From assembly GCA_013152205.1 (NCBI GenBank), contig JAADGV010000124.1, positions 1 to 52,375 on the forward strand: a stretch of 52,375 nucleotides of DNA, given 5' to 3'. Of the stretch, positions 17,584 to 27,473 are shown piece after piece. Below the pieces are notes generated by a model, which had not been told where the DNA came from, made no database searches, and saw nothing but the letters and a program-made list of their open reading frames with translations. A program made the translations under genes and the position numbers. This DNA is from Planctomycetota bacterium (GTDB lineage Bacteria > Planctomycetota > Planctomycetia > Pirellulales > Lacipirellulaceae). Position 1 is the first letter of the stretch. Each line of letters opens with the position of its first letter.

Positions 17584-17624
17584 ACGCAGTAGTACCCCCA
17601 AAAACTTTTCGTACCTATTCGCGT

Positions 17625-17815
17625 TTTTTCGTGTGATTCGCGGGTTTTATCCTGCTTGCGTTCTCACTTTGAATTAAATTTGGACTCTCGCTGAGACGAC
17701 CAAGTTACGGCATTCCAGTTTTCTCTGCTGTCTCTGCGCCTCTGCGAGACATTCCCTTTCTTGTCTTTCCTTTGCGACTTAGCGCCTTTGCGAGAAATTC
17801 CTACCTGCTTGGTTG
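17625..17815. repeat. Intergenic CTCTGCG/TTTGCG-type repeat region
   Basis: The gap between dcd and the AAA ATPase contains CGTGTGATTCGCGGGTTTT and then near-tandem pieces, CTCTGCGCCTCTGCGAGA and CTTAGCGCCTTTGCGAGA, about 50 bp apart. Similar low-complexity intergenic strings occur in many unrelated bacterial genomes. No gene is seen here. Confidence 0.55.
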
Positions 17816-17863
17816 CAGCTCTGCCGCGCTGGGTAATTCGCGGGCACCTTTTTTCAGTCAGAG

Positions 17864-19369
17864 CTACATAATCGCGAAGTAGTTCTCCACCGCGTAATCG
17901 AAATATTCTTTGCACATCTGCGGGGGTACATCCAGGTAGTGGCAGTAATTGCGAATCTGCAGCAGCAAGTCACGCGGTTGGCAACACCGATAGGGTCGAT
18001 CGACAGGCTTATAGTGCTCGTCAACTAAATAGTCGAGAGCCTCTTGGTTGAAATCCATCCCAACAATCGGGGCCATGATTTCAAAGAGTTTGCGAAATTC
18101 TTCCTCGCTCGGGTCAGGGACTTCGATTTTGTAGGGGATGCGACGCAGGAAGGCGTCGTCGACCAAATCTTTAGGTTCAAGGTTGGTCGAAAAGATAATA
18201 AGCTGGTCGAAAGGCACCTGGATTTTCTTGCCATTCACCATTCGAAGAAAGTCGTATCGTTTTTCGAGAGGCACAATCCAGCGATTCAGCAACTCGTCGG
18301 TCGTCATCCGTTGGCGACCAAAGTCGTCGATCACCAAGGTGCCGCAATTGCTTTTCATTTGCAGAGGAGCTTCGCTCACATTGTTACCCGAGCTGGGGAT
18401 AACATCTAAAGCGTCCATCGTAAGTTCACCGCCAACGACGATGGTTGGTCGACGAATGCGAACCCAACGTTTGTCGATGGCATGATCGAGAAGAATTCCT
18501 TCGGATTCTTCAAGGGGTACTTCTTCGTGCAAGCCTGGGTCGAAGACTCGCATGACTTCGCCATCGATTCCAATCGCTCTCGGAATCCAAATCGTATCGC
18601 CAAACGCTTTGGTGATTCTTTCCGCAATACTTGTTTTCCCGTTGCCCGGTGCGCCAAAAAGGAATAACCCTCGCCCAGAGTTTATCGCTGGCCCTAATCG
18701 CCGCAGCATACGCGGATTGACCAAGAGGTCAGAAAACGCTCCCTGTAGATCGGTAACCGTGGGGTGCAACCGGGTGAGCGTTTGTTTAGCAACGCTTTCA
18801 ATGTATGCATCGAGGGTCACAGGAGCAGAGCCTAGGTAGCTGCATAGCTCGGTAAGCTTTCTTGCCGTTTCGCGGCCGTGGTCCGTAAGTTGGTAGACGT
18901 AATCGTTCATTGGCGCAGAGCCGCGGTAGGCAACCATCTGCGCATATTTTAGGTCGGCGAGAATTGGCTCGATCAATCGAAACGGGACACTGTGTTGTTC
19001 GGCAATTTGGTGACCCGACAGATCGCCCAGCGCTGCTAAACTCCTTAAAGCTAAATGTTCAAGCTGCCCTTCGCTGATACCTGCCTCGGCGAGCGTCACC
19101 GGTTCTTGAGGCTGCCAAGGGCCTGCCGACGATTCGCTACCCTGGGGTTTGCTTGCCTTCGCAGGGGCCAGACGACGAGGTGGTGCGGGAGTCGCTGCCT
19201 GCGCTGCCGGAGTACCATTGTCGTTTTTAGCGAGGTGGTTGATCCGCTTCAGCAGCGACTCGAGGTCGTTGTTTGCTTCAGCAGAGTTCTCGGAACTGGC
19301 GGGCAACGCCTCTTCGGTGAGCGCCGTAGGGCCGCTTTCAGAAAGGGTGTCCATTTCTTCGGATTGCAT
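17864..19369 (-). CDS. AAA-family ATPase with N-terminal winged-helix-like domain
   Basis: 501 residues. An unconserved Ala/Pro/Ser-rich N-terminus (1 to about 105) is followed by a small helical, winged-helix-like domain ([20 protein letters not shown]). Then comes a AAA module with Walker [10 protein letters not shown] (about 239-247) and Walker B TLVIDDFG (about 343-350), and a sensor-like IIFSTNL. The C-terminal lid includes [15 protein letters not shown]. The real start is ATG at 19369 (MQSEEMD), preceded by AGAGGAT; a longer frame would cross a GTTAGC repeat. The client is unknown. It is divergent from the HDOD gene. Confidence 0.85.
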   Translation of the reverse strand: MQSEEMDTLSESGPTALTEEALPASSENSAEANNDLESLLKRINHLAKNDNGTPAAQAATPAPPRRLAPAKASKPQGSESSAGPWQPQEPVTLAEAGISEGQLEHLALRSLAALGDLSGHQIAEQHSVPFRLIEPILADLKYAQMVAYRGSAPMNDYVYQLTDHGRETARKLTELCSYLGSAPVTLDAYIESVAKQTLTRLHPTVTDLQGAFSDLLVNPRMLRRLGPAINSGRGLFLFGAPGNGKTSIAERITKAFGDTIWIPRAIGIDGEVMRVFDPGLHEEVPLEESEGILLDHAIDKRWVRIRRPTIVVGGELTMDALDVIPSSGNNVSEAPLQMKSNCGTLVIDDFGRQRMTTDELLNRWIVPLEKRYDFLRMVNGKKIQVPFDQLIIFSTNLEPKDLVDDAFLRRIPYKIEVPDPSEEEFRKLFEIMAPIVGMDFNQEALDYLVDEHYKPVDRPYRCCQPRDLLLQIRNYCHYLDVPPQMCKEYFDYAVENYFAIM

Positions 19370-19771
19370 ATCCTCTATTCCTCTCGGCGTAGAATCCGCT
19401 TGGTTGTTGGTATCGTGACAAAGTGTTAGCGGTGGCGACCACGCCACCACAAACAGCGAAAGCAATCCGTCGTAGTAAAAGGTAAAGCAGTAGCGAAGTT
19501 TTCATCCCTCCCCCGATGCTTGCATACCATGCTCCGAAAGGTTAGTTCCTGAATCGAGTAGGGGCAAATCGCTAGGATCGAACGAGCCGGATATAACGAT
19601 TGTTCGGACTGCAAATTGCCAAAGCAGGTTTTTGTAGGTAATATCCGCAGCTAAGAGATGGGTAATGCCCATGCGCGCAGTAGGGTTTATACATGGGCGG
19701 TACGAGATTCGTCTTATATTCGCTGTTCGTCCCCGGTTCGTCAAAATCCTACCGCAAGCAAGAGTGCTCAC
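19370..19771. other. Intergenic region between AAA ATPase and HDOD gene
   Basis: About 400 bp between divergent genes. It holds GTTAGC hairpin copy 3 and must hold both promoters, but I see no convincing -35/-10 pair and no gene. Confidence 0.5.
19425..19447. repeat. GTTAGC hairpin repeat, copy 3 (loop ACCA)
   Basis: GTTAGC, then stem GTGGCG/CGCCAC with loop ACCA instead of GCCA. Flanking G and C (19431 and 19448) extend the stem to 7 bp. Confidence 0.88.
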
Positions 19772-20674
19772 ATGAGTACCAGTACCCTGAGTCAGCCCGT
19801 GGCTCAGAATGTCAAATCTGAAGAACATGCGAAATCCCTGGAACATCTGTTCCGACGGATCGGACAGCTTTCGTCGTTACCATCCGTGGCACAGCGAATT
19901 TTGCAAGTAGCCGGAGATGAAGAATCCAATGCTACCGATTTACTGAAGGTGGTTGGGCAAGATCCTGCGTTGTCGATTCGGATCCTAAAAACGGTCAACT
20001 CTTCGTACTATGGCCTACTAAACGAAGTCGCCGATTTGAAGACCGCGATCTCGATGCTGGGATTTGTCGAAGTACGCAAACTGGCGATGACCGTTTATGT
20101 GGCCCGGCTATGTGAAGAGCCAACTAGCCATCGAGATTTTTCACGCGAAGGGCTATGGAAGCATATGGTCGCCGTTGGCGCGATCGCTCGCCTGATTTCA
20201 CAAATCCTTCGTCGCGGAGAGCCTGAGGAGGCGTACATCGCAGGGTTGCTGCATGACGTTGGGCTATTATTAGTCGATCAGTATATGCATGGTCAACTTT
20301 GCCACGTCATCGACTTGGTCGTTGACGGCATGGGAACGACCGAAGCAGAGCAAAAGATCCTTACCTTCGATCACACCGACCTTGGCACTTATATCGCAGC
20401 TCAGAGCAACCTTCCCGAACGCATCATCGCCGCAATTCAGTTCCACCATCGCCCCTGCGAGTATCAAGGCAAGGATCGCACTTTGCTAGATATTATTTCC
20501 GTGGCAAACTATCTAGCATCGCACAAAAAACTCACTTCGCTAGGAGTTCAGAACGTCGCCGCTCCCACCGACACAGTGTGCGAGTCGCTCGGCTTGCAAA
20601 AGCAGCAGATGGCGGCAATCTTCGAAGAGCTAGACATCGCCCTAGAGTCTGCCGAAGTATTAGCAAGTATCTAG
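19772..20674 (+). CDS. HDOD-domain protein
   Basis: 300 residues, most of it one HDOD domain (residues 25 to about 225). This HD-GYP-related fold usually lacks catalytic metal ligands and acts in signalling. The hallmark opening LSSLPSVAQRILQVAGDEES, then VGQDPALSIRILKTVNSSYYG and GLLHDVGLLLVDQ, are typical. The start is ATG at 19772; an in-frame ATG at 19658 would add a poorly conserved leader. It is divergently placed to the AAA ATPase and lies 133 bp before purU. Confidence 0.9.
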   Translation: MSTSTLSQPVAQNVKSEEHAKSLEHLFRRIGQLSSLPSVAQRILQVAGDEESNATDLLKVVGQDPALSIRILKTVNSSYYGLLNEVADLKTAISMLGFVEVRKLAMTVYVARLCEEPTSHRDFSREGLWKHMVAVGAIARLISQILRRGEPEEAYIAGLLHDVGLLLVDQYMHGQLCHVIDLVVDGMGTTEAEQKILTFDHTDLGTYIAAQSNLPERIIAAIQFHHRPCEYQGKDRTLLDIISVANYLASHKKLTSLGVQNVAAPTDTVCESLGLQKQQMAAIFEELDIALESAEVLASI

Positions 20675-20807
20675 GGGCAGCTTCTCTAGATCATGCCGTC
20701 GTGCTCGTCGTGTTGTTGTGGTCTAATGGACTTCGAACTGCAGCTTTAGCCAAACCTGCGCTTTCTACGACCGCCTCCCCCGATCACTTTGCTACTTACG
20801 ATTAAAT

Positions 20808-21662
20808 ATGCAACTCGTTATCACTGCTGTCGGGCCCGACAATCGTGGACTGGCTGATCCCATTGTTCACTGCGTCACCGAACTTGGGGCGAATATCGCC
20901 GAAATTCAGATGTTCGACCACGACGAAGAGTCGCTCTTTTCGATGCTGACTCGCATCGACCTCGAAAGCAGCCTCTTCGGACAGTTACACGATTCGATGC
21001 GAGAGATCAGCACACAGTCCGGACTTTCGATCCGCACCTGGTCGCCAACGATTACAGCCCGCAAGCCTCGTCTCGCCATCTGCGCCACCTATCGCCAAGA
21101 GACACCACGTGCCGTCTTGCAAGCCGTTCGAGAGGGCACGATTCAGGCAGAGGCGTCGGTAATGATTAGCAATCGCAAGGCCTGCCGTTGCTTAGCAGAG
21201 GAATTCGACGTGCCCTGGTTCCAAATCGGCGATGCCGAGGGCAATGTGGATGACGAGCGCATGATCGAAATCTGTGATGAGTTCGAGGTCGACTATATCG
21301 TGCTCGCTCGTTACATGCGCATTCTTCCTCCTTCGAGCGTCTGGAAATATGCAGGGGGACGAATTATCAATCTACATCATGGGCTGTTGCCAAGTTTCCC
21401 GGGAATGCGACCCTACCACGACGCCTTTGCCGTACGGATGCTCACCTTCGGAGCCACCTGCCATTTTATTGTCCCCGAGCTTGATGCCGGAAACCAGATT
21501 CTCAATCAGTCGACGTTTGCAGTTCCTCCCGGCACCTCGCGCGACCAGATCATTCAGCTTGGCCAAGAAAAGAACGAACCCGTCTGTCTCGTCGAAGGCG
21601 TACGCCGAGTTGTCGCCGGCGAGGTGCAACTGCACTTCAACCGAGTGGTGGCAACACCATAG
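20808..21662 (+). CDS. purU: Formyltetrahydrofolate deformylase-like protein
   Basis: 284 residues: an N-terminal ACT domain (1-80, VGPDNRGLADPIVHCVTELG) and a formyltransferase domain (90-270). The catalytic Asn/His/Asp trio of the fold is kept in INLHHGLLPSFPG and VPELDAGNQIL. The usual enzyme hydrolyses 10-formyl-THF to formate and THF, balancing one-carbon units. The loop reads LHHGLLPSFPG instead of the more common IHHSFLPSFKG, so the substrate could differ slightly. Confidence 0.88.
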   Translation: MQLVITAVGPDNRGLADPIVHCVTELGANIAEIQMFDHDEESLFSMLTRIDLESSLFGQLHDSMREISTQSGLSIRTWSPTITARKPRLAICATYRQETPRAVLQAVREGTIQAEASVMISNRKACRCLAEEFDVPWFQIGDAEGNVDDERMIEICDEFEVDYIVLARYMRILPPSSVWKYAGGRIINLHHGLLPSFPGMRPYHDAFAVRMLTFGATCHFIVPELDAGNQILNQSTFAVPPGTSRDQIIQLGQEKNEPVCLVEGVRRVVAGEVQLHFNRVVATP

Positions 21663-21878
21663 GCAAGTGTCCCGTGGCAAACCCCACCACACCAAGGCAA
21701 AGCCAACGGGGCGCAACTCCTGGGCTATTGCCGGATTTGACGGATATATGGCCTGCCATGTGCGGCAGAGCTTCTACAGCGATTTCCTTGACGTTTCAGC
21801 AGTCTCCGAATAGTGTGGAGAGATAGACCGGTTCGATAAGAGGCCTGCTTTTCACACTTTCTTTTCTGCGAGATATTA

Positions 21879-22700
21879 ATGCTCTCACGTTTTTCGAGTG
21901 CCGTGTTTCTTAGCTTGTTCGTTGTTTCGGCCGTCGCTGGCCAGACCGTCCGTTTTGATACCAATGTCGGAACCTTCGACCTTGAGTTGAACCCCACCGG
22001 AAACGCCGATCTTCAGCCGCTTGTTGATAACATGCTGGCTTACGTAAATGATGGCCGATACGACCAGACGGTAATTAACCGCGCCGCCACGGGATTTGTC
22101 ATGCAGATGGGCGGCTTTAAGGCCGAGACGCTTGTGATACCAAGTAGCTTTTCAAACTTTAATCCCGTGGAGAAGTTCGCCCCAGTCATCGTCGATGCTG
22201 ACAATGATCGCCAAGTCGATTTTGATCTGACGGGCTTAAACAACACCCGTAGCACCGTGTCGCTAGCCCTTAGCTCAAGTGCGAACACTGGCACCAGCAG
22301 CTTTTTTATCAACCTTGGCAGCAATGCGAGTTTGGACTCCCCAAGTATGCGTTTCGTCCCTTTTGCTGTTGTATCAGACATGGCTACGATCGACCTGATC
22401 ATGAGCCTCGATCAAAACAACTATGCCGATGGAGGCTTGGCTGGGGATAATGTACCTATCTTGTCTGATAACCGGATGGTGTTTGTCGAGCGAGCATACG
22501 AAGTAACCGATTCCCCACTGCTGGCGGCGCTGGCTGCCCCTTCATTCGGCTCTGGTACAGGCGGCTCGGGTTTGAGCGGTTCCGGTTCAGGCGGATTGCA
22601 GTCGGGGTTAAGCATTACTGGGGTTCCCGAGCCCTCGACGCTCGTGCTAGCGGCGGCAGCTTTGATGCTAATGCTAACATCAAGGCGATTGCAAATCTAA
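21879..22700 (+). CDS. Cyclophilin-like peptidyl-prolyl isomerase with PEP-CTERM anchor
   Basis: 273 residues. A signal peptide (MLSRFSSAVFLSLFVVSAVAG) is followed by a cyclophilin-type domain (VRFDTNVGTFDLELNPTGN; INRAATGFVMQMGG, which keeps the catalytic-type Arg and the F-x-M-Q-x-G-G strand; TSSFFINLGSN). A Gly/Ser linker near 227-244 leads to the PEP-CTERM sorting tail VPEPSTLVLAAAALMLM then TSRR. It should be exported and then processed by an exosortase, which is not encoded here. The domain may be an isomerase or only a cyclophilin fold. Confidence 0.88.
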   Translation: MLSRFSSAVFLSLFVVSAVAGQTVRFDTNVGTFDLELNPTGNADLQPLVDNMLAYVNDGRYDQTVINRAATGFVMQMGGFKAETLVIPSSFSNFNPVEKFAPVIVDADNDRQVDFDLTGLNNTRSTVSLALSSSANTGTSSFFINLGSNASLDSPSMRFVPFAVVSDMATIDLIMSLDQNNYADGGLAGDNVPILSDNRMVFVERAYEVTDSPLLAALAAPSFGSGTGGSGLSGSGSGGLQSGLSITGVPEPSTLVLAAAALMLMLTSRRLQI

Positions 22701-23142
22701 AGGTTAAGAGTCAAGAACAATTCGCTTTTCATAGCCGCAGCCAGAAGCCGCGGTCCTCGCGTTTTGGGCATAAAGCGATCTGTTAGCGATGTTGGCCACG
22801 ACATCCTCCCCACAGAGCACTTCTTGCGATCAGAAAAAGGCAATACGCCTTACCTCTCATAGCCGACTTCTTTGGCGACCTAGGCTTCACAAGCCCCCTA
22901 AATTCTTTATCCGGAATCTCCGGGAAAATCAGTTCATCTTGCCCAGCACCTACGACCGATAAACTTCGCGGGGGAATATTGCCACTAGTCTTTTAATTTG
23001 CAGTCTGATTGCGATGAGAGATCGTTACTCAACCACATGTGTTCGGCTCAGCATGAGCGAACGCACTCGCGTTGCCTCGGCCAGCGAGCTACGCCGAACT
23101 GTTTCAACGATCGCTAAAAACAGCAGACAGGAGATTCACCGG
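22701..23142. other. Intergenic region before the large barrel/helix protein
   Basis: 442 bp without a convincing gene. It contains a GTTAGC repeat with a GATGTTG stem (22782) and the upstream region of the 1410-residue protein. An in-frame ATG at 23014 exists but precedes no conserved sequence. Confidence 0.5.
22782..22816. repeat. GTTAGC hairpin repeat, copy 4 (GATGTTG stem variant)
   Basis: GTTAGC, then stem GATGTTG-GCCA-CGACATC (one G-T wobble), followed by the CTCCCCACAG flank shared with the copies at 40516 and 45084. Confidence 0.85.
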
Positions 23143-26100
23143 ATGAGAACCTCAACTTGCTCCCTGCCCAAGTTGTTGCTTTTGGCCACGATAGGCTTAG
23201 CGCTAGCCGCAAACGTAGACGAGTATTTGTATGCCCAAGGACCGGTCGCCGATATCGGAGGTGGATCGGGTGACGTGGTTCCCACGAGCTATGCGGGCTC
23301 GGGTAGCTTCTTCAACCGAAAGCTGGGAACGGCACTGCGATTCAACTACCGAACCCAAGGCTACGGCACACAAAGCGGAGTGCTAAGTGTCGGCGGGATG
23401 AAAGTTACCAGCCTCGGCGAAGGCGAAACTTGGTTCTTCGACGGGCAAGGTACGTTAAGCGACGATTTCGGCGGCGGCTTCAATGCCGGTTTAGGTTACC
23501 GCGTTCTCGCGGATACAGGACTTGGTTTCGACCCGCAGCGGATTTTTGGCGTCGGTTTTTGGACCGATGGCCAAAGCACAGCCGCCGACAATTTCTTCTC
23601 GCAGCTAGGCTTCAACATCGAGTCGCTGGGTGACTCGGTCGATTTCAGACTGTTTGGCTCGTTCCCCTTAGATCGCTCCAAGACAAGCAACCCAATACAG
23701 ACATCGATCAGCGACCTAAGCTATGTCGGAAATAACTTGTTCGCAGGCACCGAAGACGTAACCATCGACACCGCGCTTTCGGTAATCGACGGCGAAATGG
23801 CCAAGCGGATTCATGACCTTGAGGCCTGGGCCTTTATTGGTGGCTACCAGTTGGCCGGCGGTGGTATCGACGCCACCGGATACCGATTCGGCGTACGCGG
23901 CTACGCGGTGCCCGACCTAGCACTCTCATTGCAGGTGACCGACGACGATGTTTACGCCACCAATGTAATGTTCGGCATCACCTGGTTCGTAGGACGCACC
24001 AGTCGACGCAATCTACCAACGGGAACAATCCTCGATCGATTCCGCGAGCCTGTTCTGCGAAACAACTTTATCGCCACCACCTCGCGAGCCGTAAGCCGAG
24101 CATCGGGCGCTGCGCTAACCGACTCCGAGACCACTGCTACGATGCGAATTGTTCACGTCGATAGCGGAGCTGCCGCTGGTGGCGATGGTACTTTTGAAAA
24201 TCCCTATGACACGATTGCTGCTGTTAATGGGGCAGGAAGCATGGAGAACGACAAGATTCTTGTCCGTTCAGGCTCAACGTTTGCTGGGGCGGATGGATCG
24301 TTCATGGCCCAAAGTGGCCAAGACATTCTCGGCGAAGGTCTCAATTCTGTTGGCGATGCAATTTTGCACAGTGTAGGTACGGTGGAACAAGGGCTGGTTG
24401 TGTTGCCAGAAACCTCCACGGGTTCTTCAATGGGAGCAGCCCCAGTCATCAATGGAGTGGGTGATGTCTTTACTTTGGCTGAAAACAACGTCGTAAACAA
24501 CTTTGTTATCAACGGCGGTACACGAGCGGTCTTCGCTAGCGATGTTAACAGTGCCGCCGCTCCAACACTGTCAAATCTGGATATCAATGGCCCCACCGGA
24601 AATGCCATCGCGTTGGTAAATGTCACGGGCACCACGATCATTGAAAATACCGTGACGATCGACGACGCGGTTGGAACGGCATTATTCATCGATGGCGGCG
24701 AAGATGGAATGTCGATTGCCGCGGAGATCAACGATTCGAACGGCCTTGTCATGGATATTCAAAATCGTACCGGCGGCACGATCGCCTATAGCGGTATGGT
24801 TACAGATAACGTCGACAACGATAATACGCTTAGCAATGGCATCCTGATCGCAAACAACATGAACGCCACGGTCAACCTTACCAGCACGGTAAACTTAGAT
24901 ACCGGTGCTAGTAACGCCGTAGAGATCCGTAACAATAACGGCGCGTTAGGCGGGGATGTTGGAACCACGATTACCTTTGCCGACCTCATCGCCACATCAG
25001 CCGCCGGCAATACCGTCGACATCGCGGATGGCGGAGTCGTTACCTTCAATAACATAAATTCCACGGCAAGCATTACCAACACCGGAACGGGAAACGCCGT
25101 CGTAATCTCGGGCGACCCCGTTGCTGAGAACAATGCGACAGTAAGTATCGCGGCAGACATTACCAACAGCGTAGGGGGCCGCGCACTGGATATCCAAAAT
25201 CGTACGGCAAACAATGTCACGGTCACTGGCAATGTGACAGGCTCGGCAGAAGGCATCTTGCTCCAAGACAACTCTGCTGGACAATACAGCTTCACGGGCG
25301 AAGTGAGAATCGATACGACCGCCAACGATGCGTTTACCATGACTGACAACGAAGGTGCTTCGGTTAGCATGACCGATGTGCAGATATCTACCGTCTCTGG
25401 AAATGCACTCAACGTAACGGGTGGCGGTACGCTAACGATCACCGATCCCAATGGAACCAATACCATTGGAACCTTGGGCACTGGTACCGCCGTCACGATT
25501 TTGGGCAATGCAAATGGCGATGCGACCGTCTCCATCAACGCCGCAGTCTCAACCACTGGAGCTGGCCGAACCGTTGATATTCAAAACCGAACGTTAAACG
25601 ACGTGACCTTCAGCGGCACTGTCTCAGACGAAGGCCTGGGCCTTTTGGTTCAAAATAACACCGGTGGCAACATTATCTTTACGGATACCGTTACCGCCAA
25701 TACTGGGGCCAATACCGGTATCGACTTGGATACGAACTTGGGCACGACCATCAGCTTCAACGGGCTAGATATCGATACAACCAGCGGAATCGGATTTAGA
25801 GCGGTGGGTGGTGGCAATTTGGTCGTAACTAGTCCTGCCGGCACGAATACTATTGATACAACAACGGGCCAAGGTCTTGTACTCAATGGGATAACCATCA
25901 ATCCTGGAAACGCCACTTTCGATAGCGTCACCGTAAACGGCGCTGCCAATGGTATTGCGTTGACCAATCTGGATGGCACAGGCCAAGTGCGCATTGGCAG
26001 CGGCACCAACGCAGGAGACGGAGGAACACTAACAACCACCGGCACCGCGATCACCGTTGATAACGTCGACAACTTGCTAGTGACCAATGTAACGGTCAAC

Positions 26101-27375
26101 AATACCACCGCTGCCGGACTCAACGTCACGAATCAAAATGGTGGCACGGCCACGTTTACAGGTCTTAATGTAACCACAACCACTGCGGATGCGGTTACCG
26201 TAACTGCGAATACGGGCGGAACCATTTCCTTCAACGATCTGACCGCTACGACTGGAAACGGAAATGTGGTCACTTTGGCGACGAACCCCGGCGCCACGCT
26301 TAGCTTCAATGGCATGAATCTTAACTCAACGGGAACTGGCAATGGCTTCAGCGCAACTGGCGGCGGCACCTTGTCGGCTAGCGGGACGAATAATATCGCG
26401 ACCTTAACGGGCGTCGGCCTGAGAATCGAAGACATGACCATCGCTGGTGGCGGGGCTGCGTTCAGCAGCGTTTCGGTCGACGGGGCAGCCAATGGCGTGG
26501 TACTCAATAACCTAACAGGCGGCCAAGTAACCGTAGGCAGCAGTGCAACGGCCTCTTCATTAGCAAATACCACTGGCGATGCCATCCAAATAACAAATGT
26601 GGCCAATGCGAATATCGTCAACGTCGACGTGACCGGGGCCGGTGGAGACGGCCTATCTATCACCAACAACAACGCGAATTCCATGAATGTTAGCGTAGAC
26701 GATTTGACCGTAGATTCAGCTAGCGGTGCGGGAATCGATGCCGATCAGACAGGAGACGGAGCCTTCACTCTGCTAGTTGATAACAGCGACATCAATTCGA
26801 CAGTGGATATCAATGCCAATGGGGCAGGAGATCTCGACCTGACATTTGACGATTCTTTTGTGGATACTACCGGTAATGATGTCGCATTCACGTTGGCGAT
26901 AGGAACCTCGACGAATACCGCAGCAGTGAGAATCCGACGTAGTGAGTTTACCGCGGTTAATGCAGAGGCGTTCAATATGCAAATTACCAGTGCTGCTAGC
27001 AAGACGGTTAACTTCTTGTTCGACGACAATACGGCCTCGAACAATAGTCTCAGCGCAACAGTCGAGATTGATGCTTCGCAGGCAACCATTCTCAACGCCA
27101 CCATCACCGATAGTTTCTTCAACAACGCCGGTGCGGGCGACGACTTCGACATTGCCTCAAATAGTGCCACGACCGTAATCAATATGCAATTGAATAACAA
27201 TACGGCGAATGGCGGTGCCGGGAACTTTACCCTCCGCGAACTCAATGCTTCTGACTTCAATATTCAAGACCGAGACACGGTGGAGGCTAGAAACACAGGT
27301 GGCTTCACGTTCGATTCACTGCCGGCTGGCGATGTCACCGACTTTGACAATATCATCAGTGTGCCGTTGCCATAG
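23143..27375 (+). CDS. Large exported protein: putative N-terminal beta-barrel plus beta-helix passenger
   Basis: 1410 residues. The start at 23143 is supported by AGGAG 9 bases upstream and by a signal peptide right after it (MRTSTCSLPKLLLLATIGLA ... YAQ). Residues about 50-300 alternate polar and nonpolar and are rich in aromatic-ended strands (GVGFWTDGQSTAADNFFSQL, GYRFGVRGYAVPDLALSLQV, MFGITWFVGR), as in an outer-membrane beta-barrel. From residue 334 (IVHVDSGAAAGGDGTFENPY) a right-handed parallel beta-helix passenger begins. It runs to the end with degenerate repeats rich in Asn, Thr and Gly. (L/M/V)DIQNRT recurs at residues 537, 682 and 811, and several SFN(G/D)(L/M) turns recur. No PEP-CTERM tail. 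Barrel-first order is that of inverse autotransporters (intimin/invasin). Confidence 0.8.
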   Translation: MRTSTCSLPKLLLLATIGLALAANVDEYLYAQGPVADIGGGSGDVVPTSYAGSGSFFNRKLGTALRFNYRTQGYGTQSGVLSVGGMKVTSLGEGETWFFDGQGTLSDDFGGGFNAGLGYRVLADTGLGFDPQRIFGVGFWTDGQSTAADNFFSQLGFNIESLGDSVDFRLFGSFPLDRSKTSNPIQTSISDLSYVGNNLFAGTEDVTIDTALSVIDGEMAKRIHDLEAWAFIGGYQLAGGGIDATGYRFGVRGYAVPDLALSLQVTDDDVYATNVMFGITWFVGRTSRRNLPTGTILDRFREPVLRNNFIATTSRAVSRASGAALTDSETTATMRIVHVDSGAAAGGDGTFENPYDTIAAVNGAGSMENDKILVRSGSTFAGADGSFMAQSGQDILGEGLNSVGDAILHSVGTVEQGLVVLPETSTGSSMGAAPVINGVGDVFTLAENNVVNNFVINGGTRAVFASDVNSAAAPTLSNLDINGPTGNAIALVNVTGTTIIENTVTIDDAVGTALFIDGGEDGMSIAAEINDSNGLVMDIQNRTGGTIAYSGMVTDNVDNDNTLSNGILIANNMNATVNLTSTVNLDTGASNAVEIRNNNGALGGDVGTTITFADLIATSAAGNTVDIADGGVVTFNNINSTASITNTGTGNAVVISGDPVAENNATVSIAADITNSVGGRALDIQNRTANNVTVTGNVTGSAEGILLQDNSAGQYSFTGEVRIDTTANDAFTMTDNEGASVSMTDVQISTVSGNALNVTGGGTLTITDPNGTNTIGTLGTGTAVTILGNANGDATVSINAAVSTTGAGRTVDIQNRTLNDVTFSGTVSDEGLGLLVQNNTGGNIIFTDTVTANTGANTGIDLDTNLGTTISFNGLDIDTTSGIGFRAVGGGNLVVTSPAGTNTIDTTTGQGLVLNGITINPGNATFDSVTVNGAANGIALTNLDGTGQVRIGSGTNAGDGGTLTTTGTAITVDNVDNLLVTNVTVNNTTAAGLNVTNQNGGTATFTGLNVTTTTADAVTVTANTGGTISFNDLTATTGNGNVVTLATNPGATLSFNGMNLNSTGTGNGFSATGGGTLSASGTNNIATLTGVGLRIEDMTIAGGGAAFSSVSVDGAANGVVLNNLTGGQVTVGSSATASSLANTTGDAIQITNVANANIVNVDVTGAGGDGLSITNNNANSMNVSVDDLTVDSASGAGIDADQTGDGAFTLLVDNSDINSTVDINANGAGDLDLTFDDSFVDTTGNDVAFTLAIGTSTNTAAVRIRRSEFTAVNAEAFNMQITSAASKTVNFLFDDNTASNNSLSATVEIDASQATILNATITDSFFNNAGAGDDFDIASNSATTVINMQLNNNTANGGAGNFTLRELNASDFNIQDRDTVEARNTGGFTFDSLPAGDVTDFDNIISVPLP

Positions 27376-27411
27376 GCGATGGGTCGAGGCTAGAGCCCCC
27401 AAGTGACAAGC

Positions 27412-27434
27412 GTTAGCGGTGGCGGCCACGCCAC
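27412..27434. repeat. GTTAGC hairpin repeat, copy 5
   Basis: GTTAGC with stem GTGGCG-GCCA-CGCCAC, identical to copy 1 including the following TAC. It lies between the large exported protein and the zinc-finger gene. Confidence 0.9.
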
Positions 27435-27473
27435 TACGAATCGCGAAAACAGGCCATCACCAGAAAAGATTGC

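Noticed and set aside
24786..25556. Antisense ORF of 256 residues within the large exported protein
   Set aside because: Forced by the Asn/Thr-rich repeat composition of the sense strand; no domain, and several similar antisense ORFs occur in the same gene.
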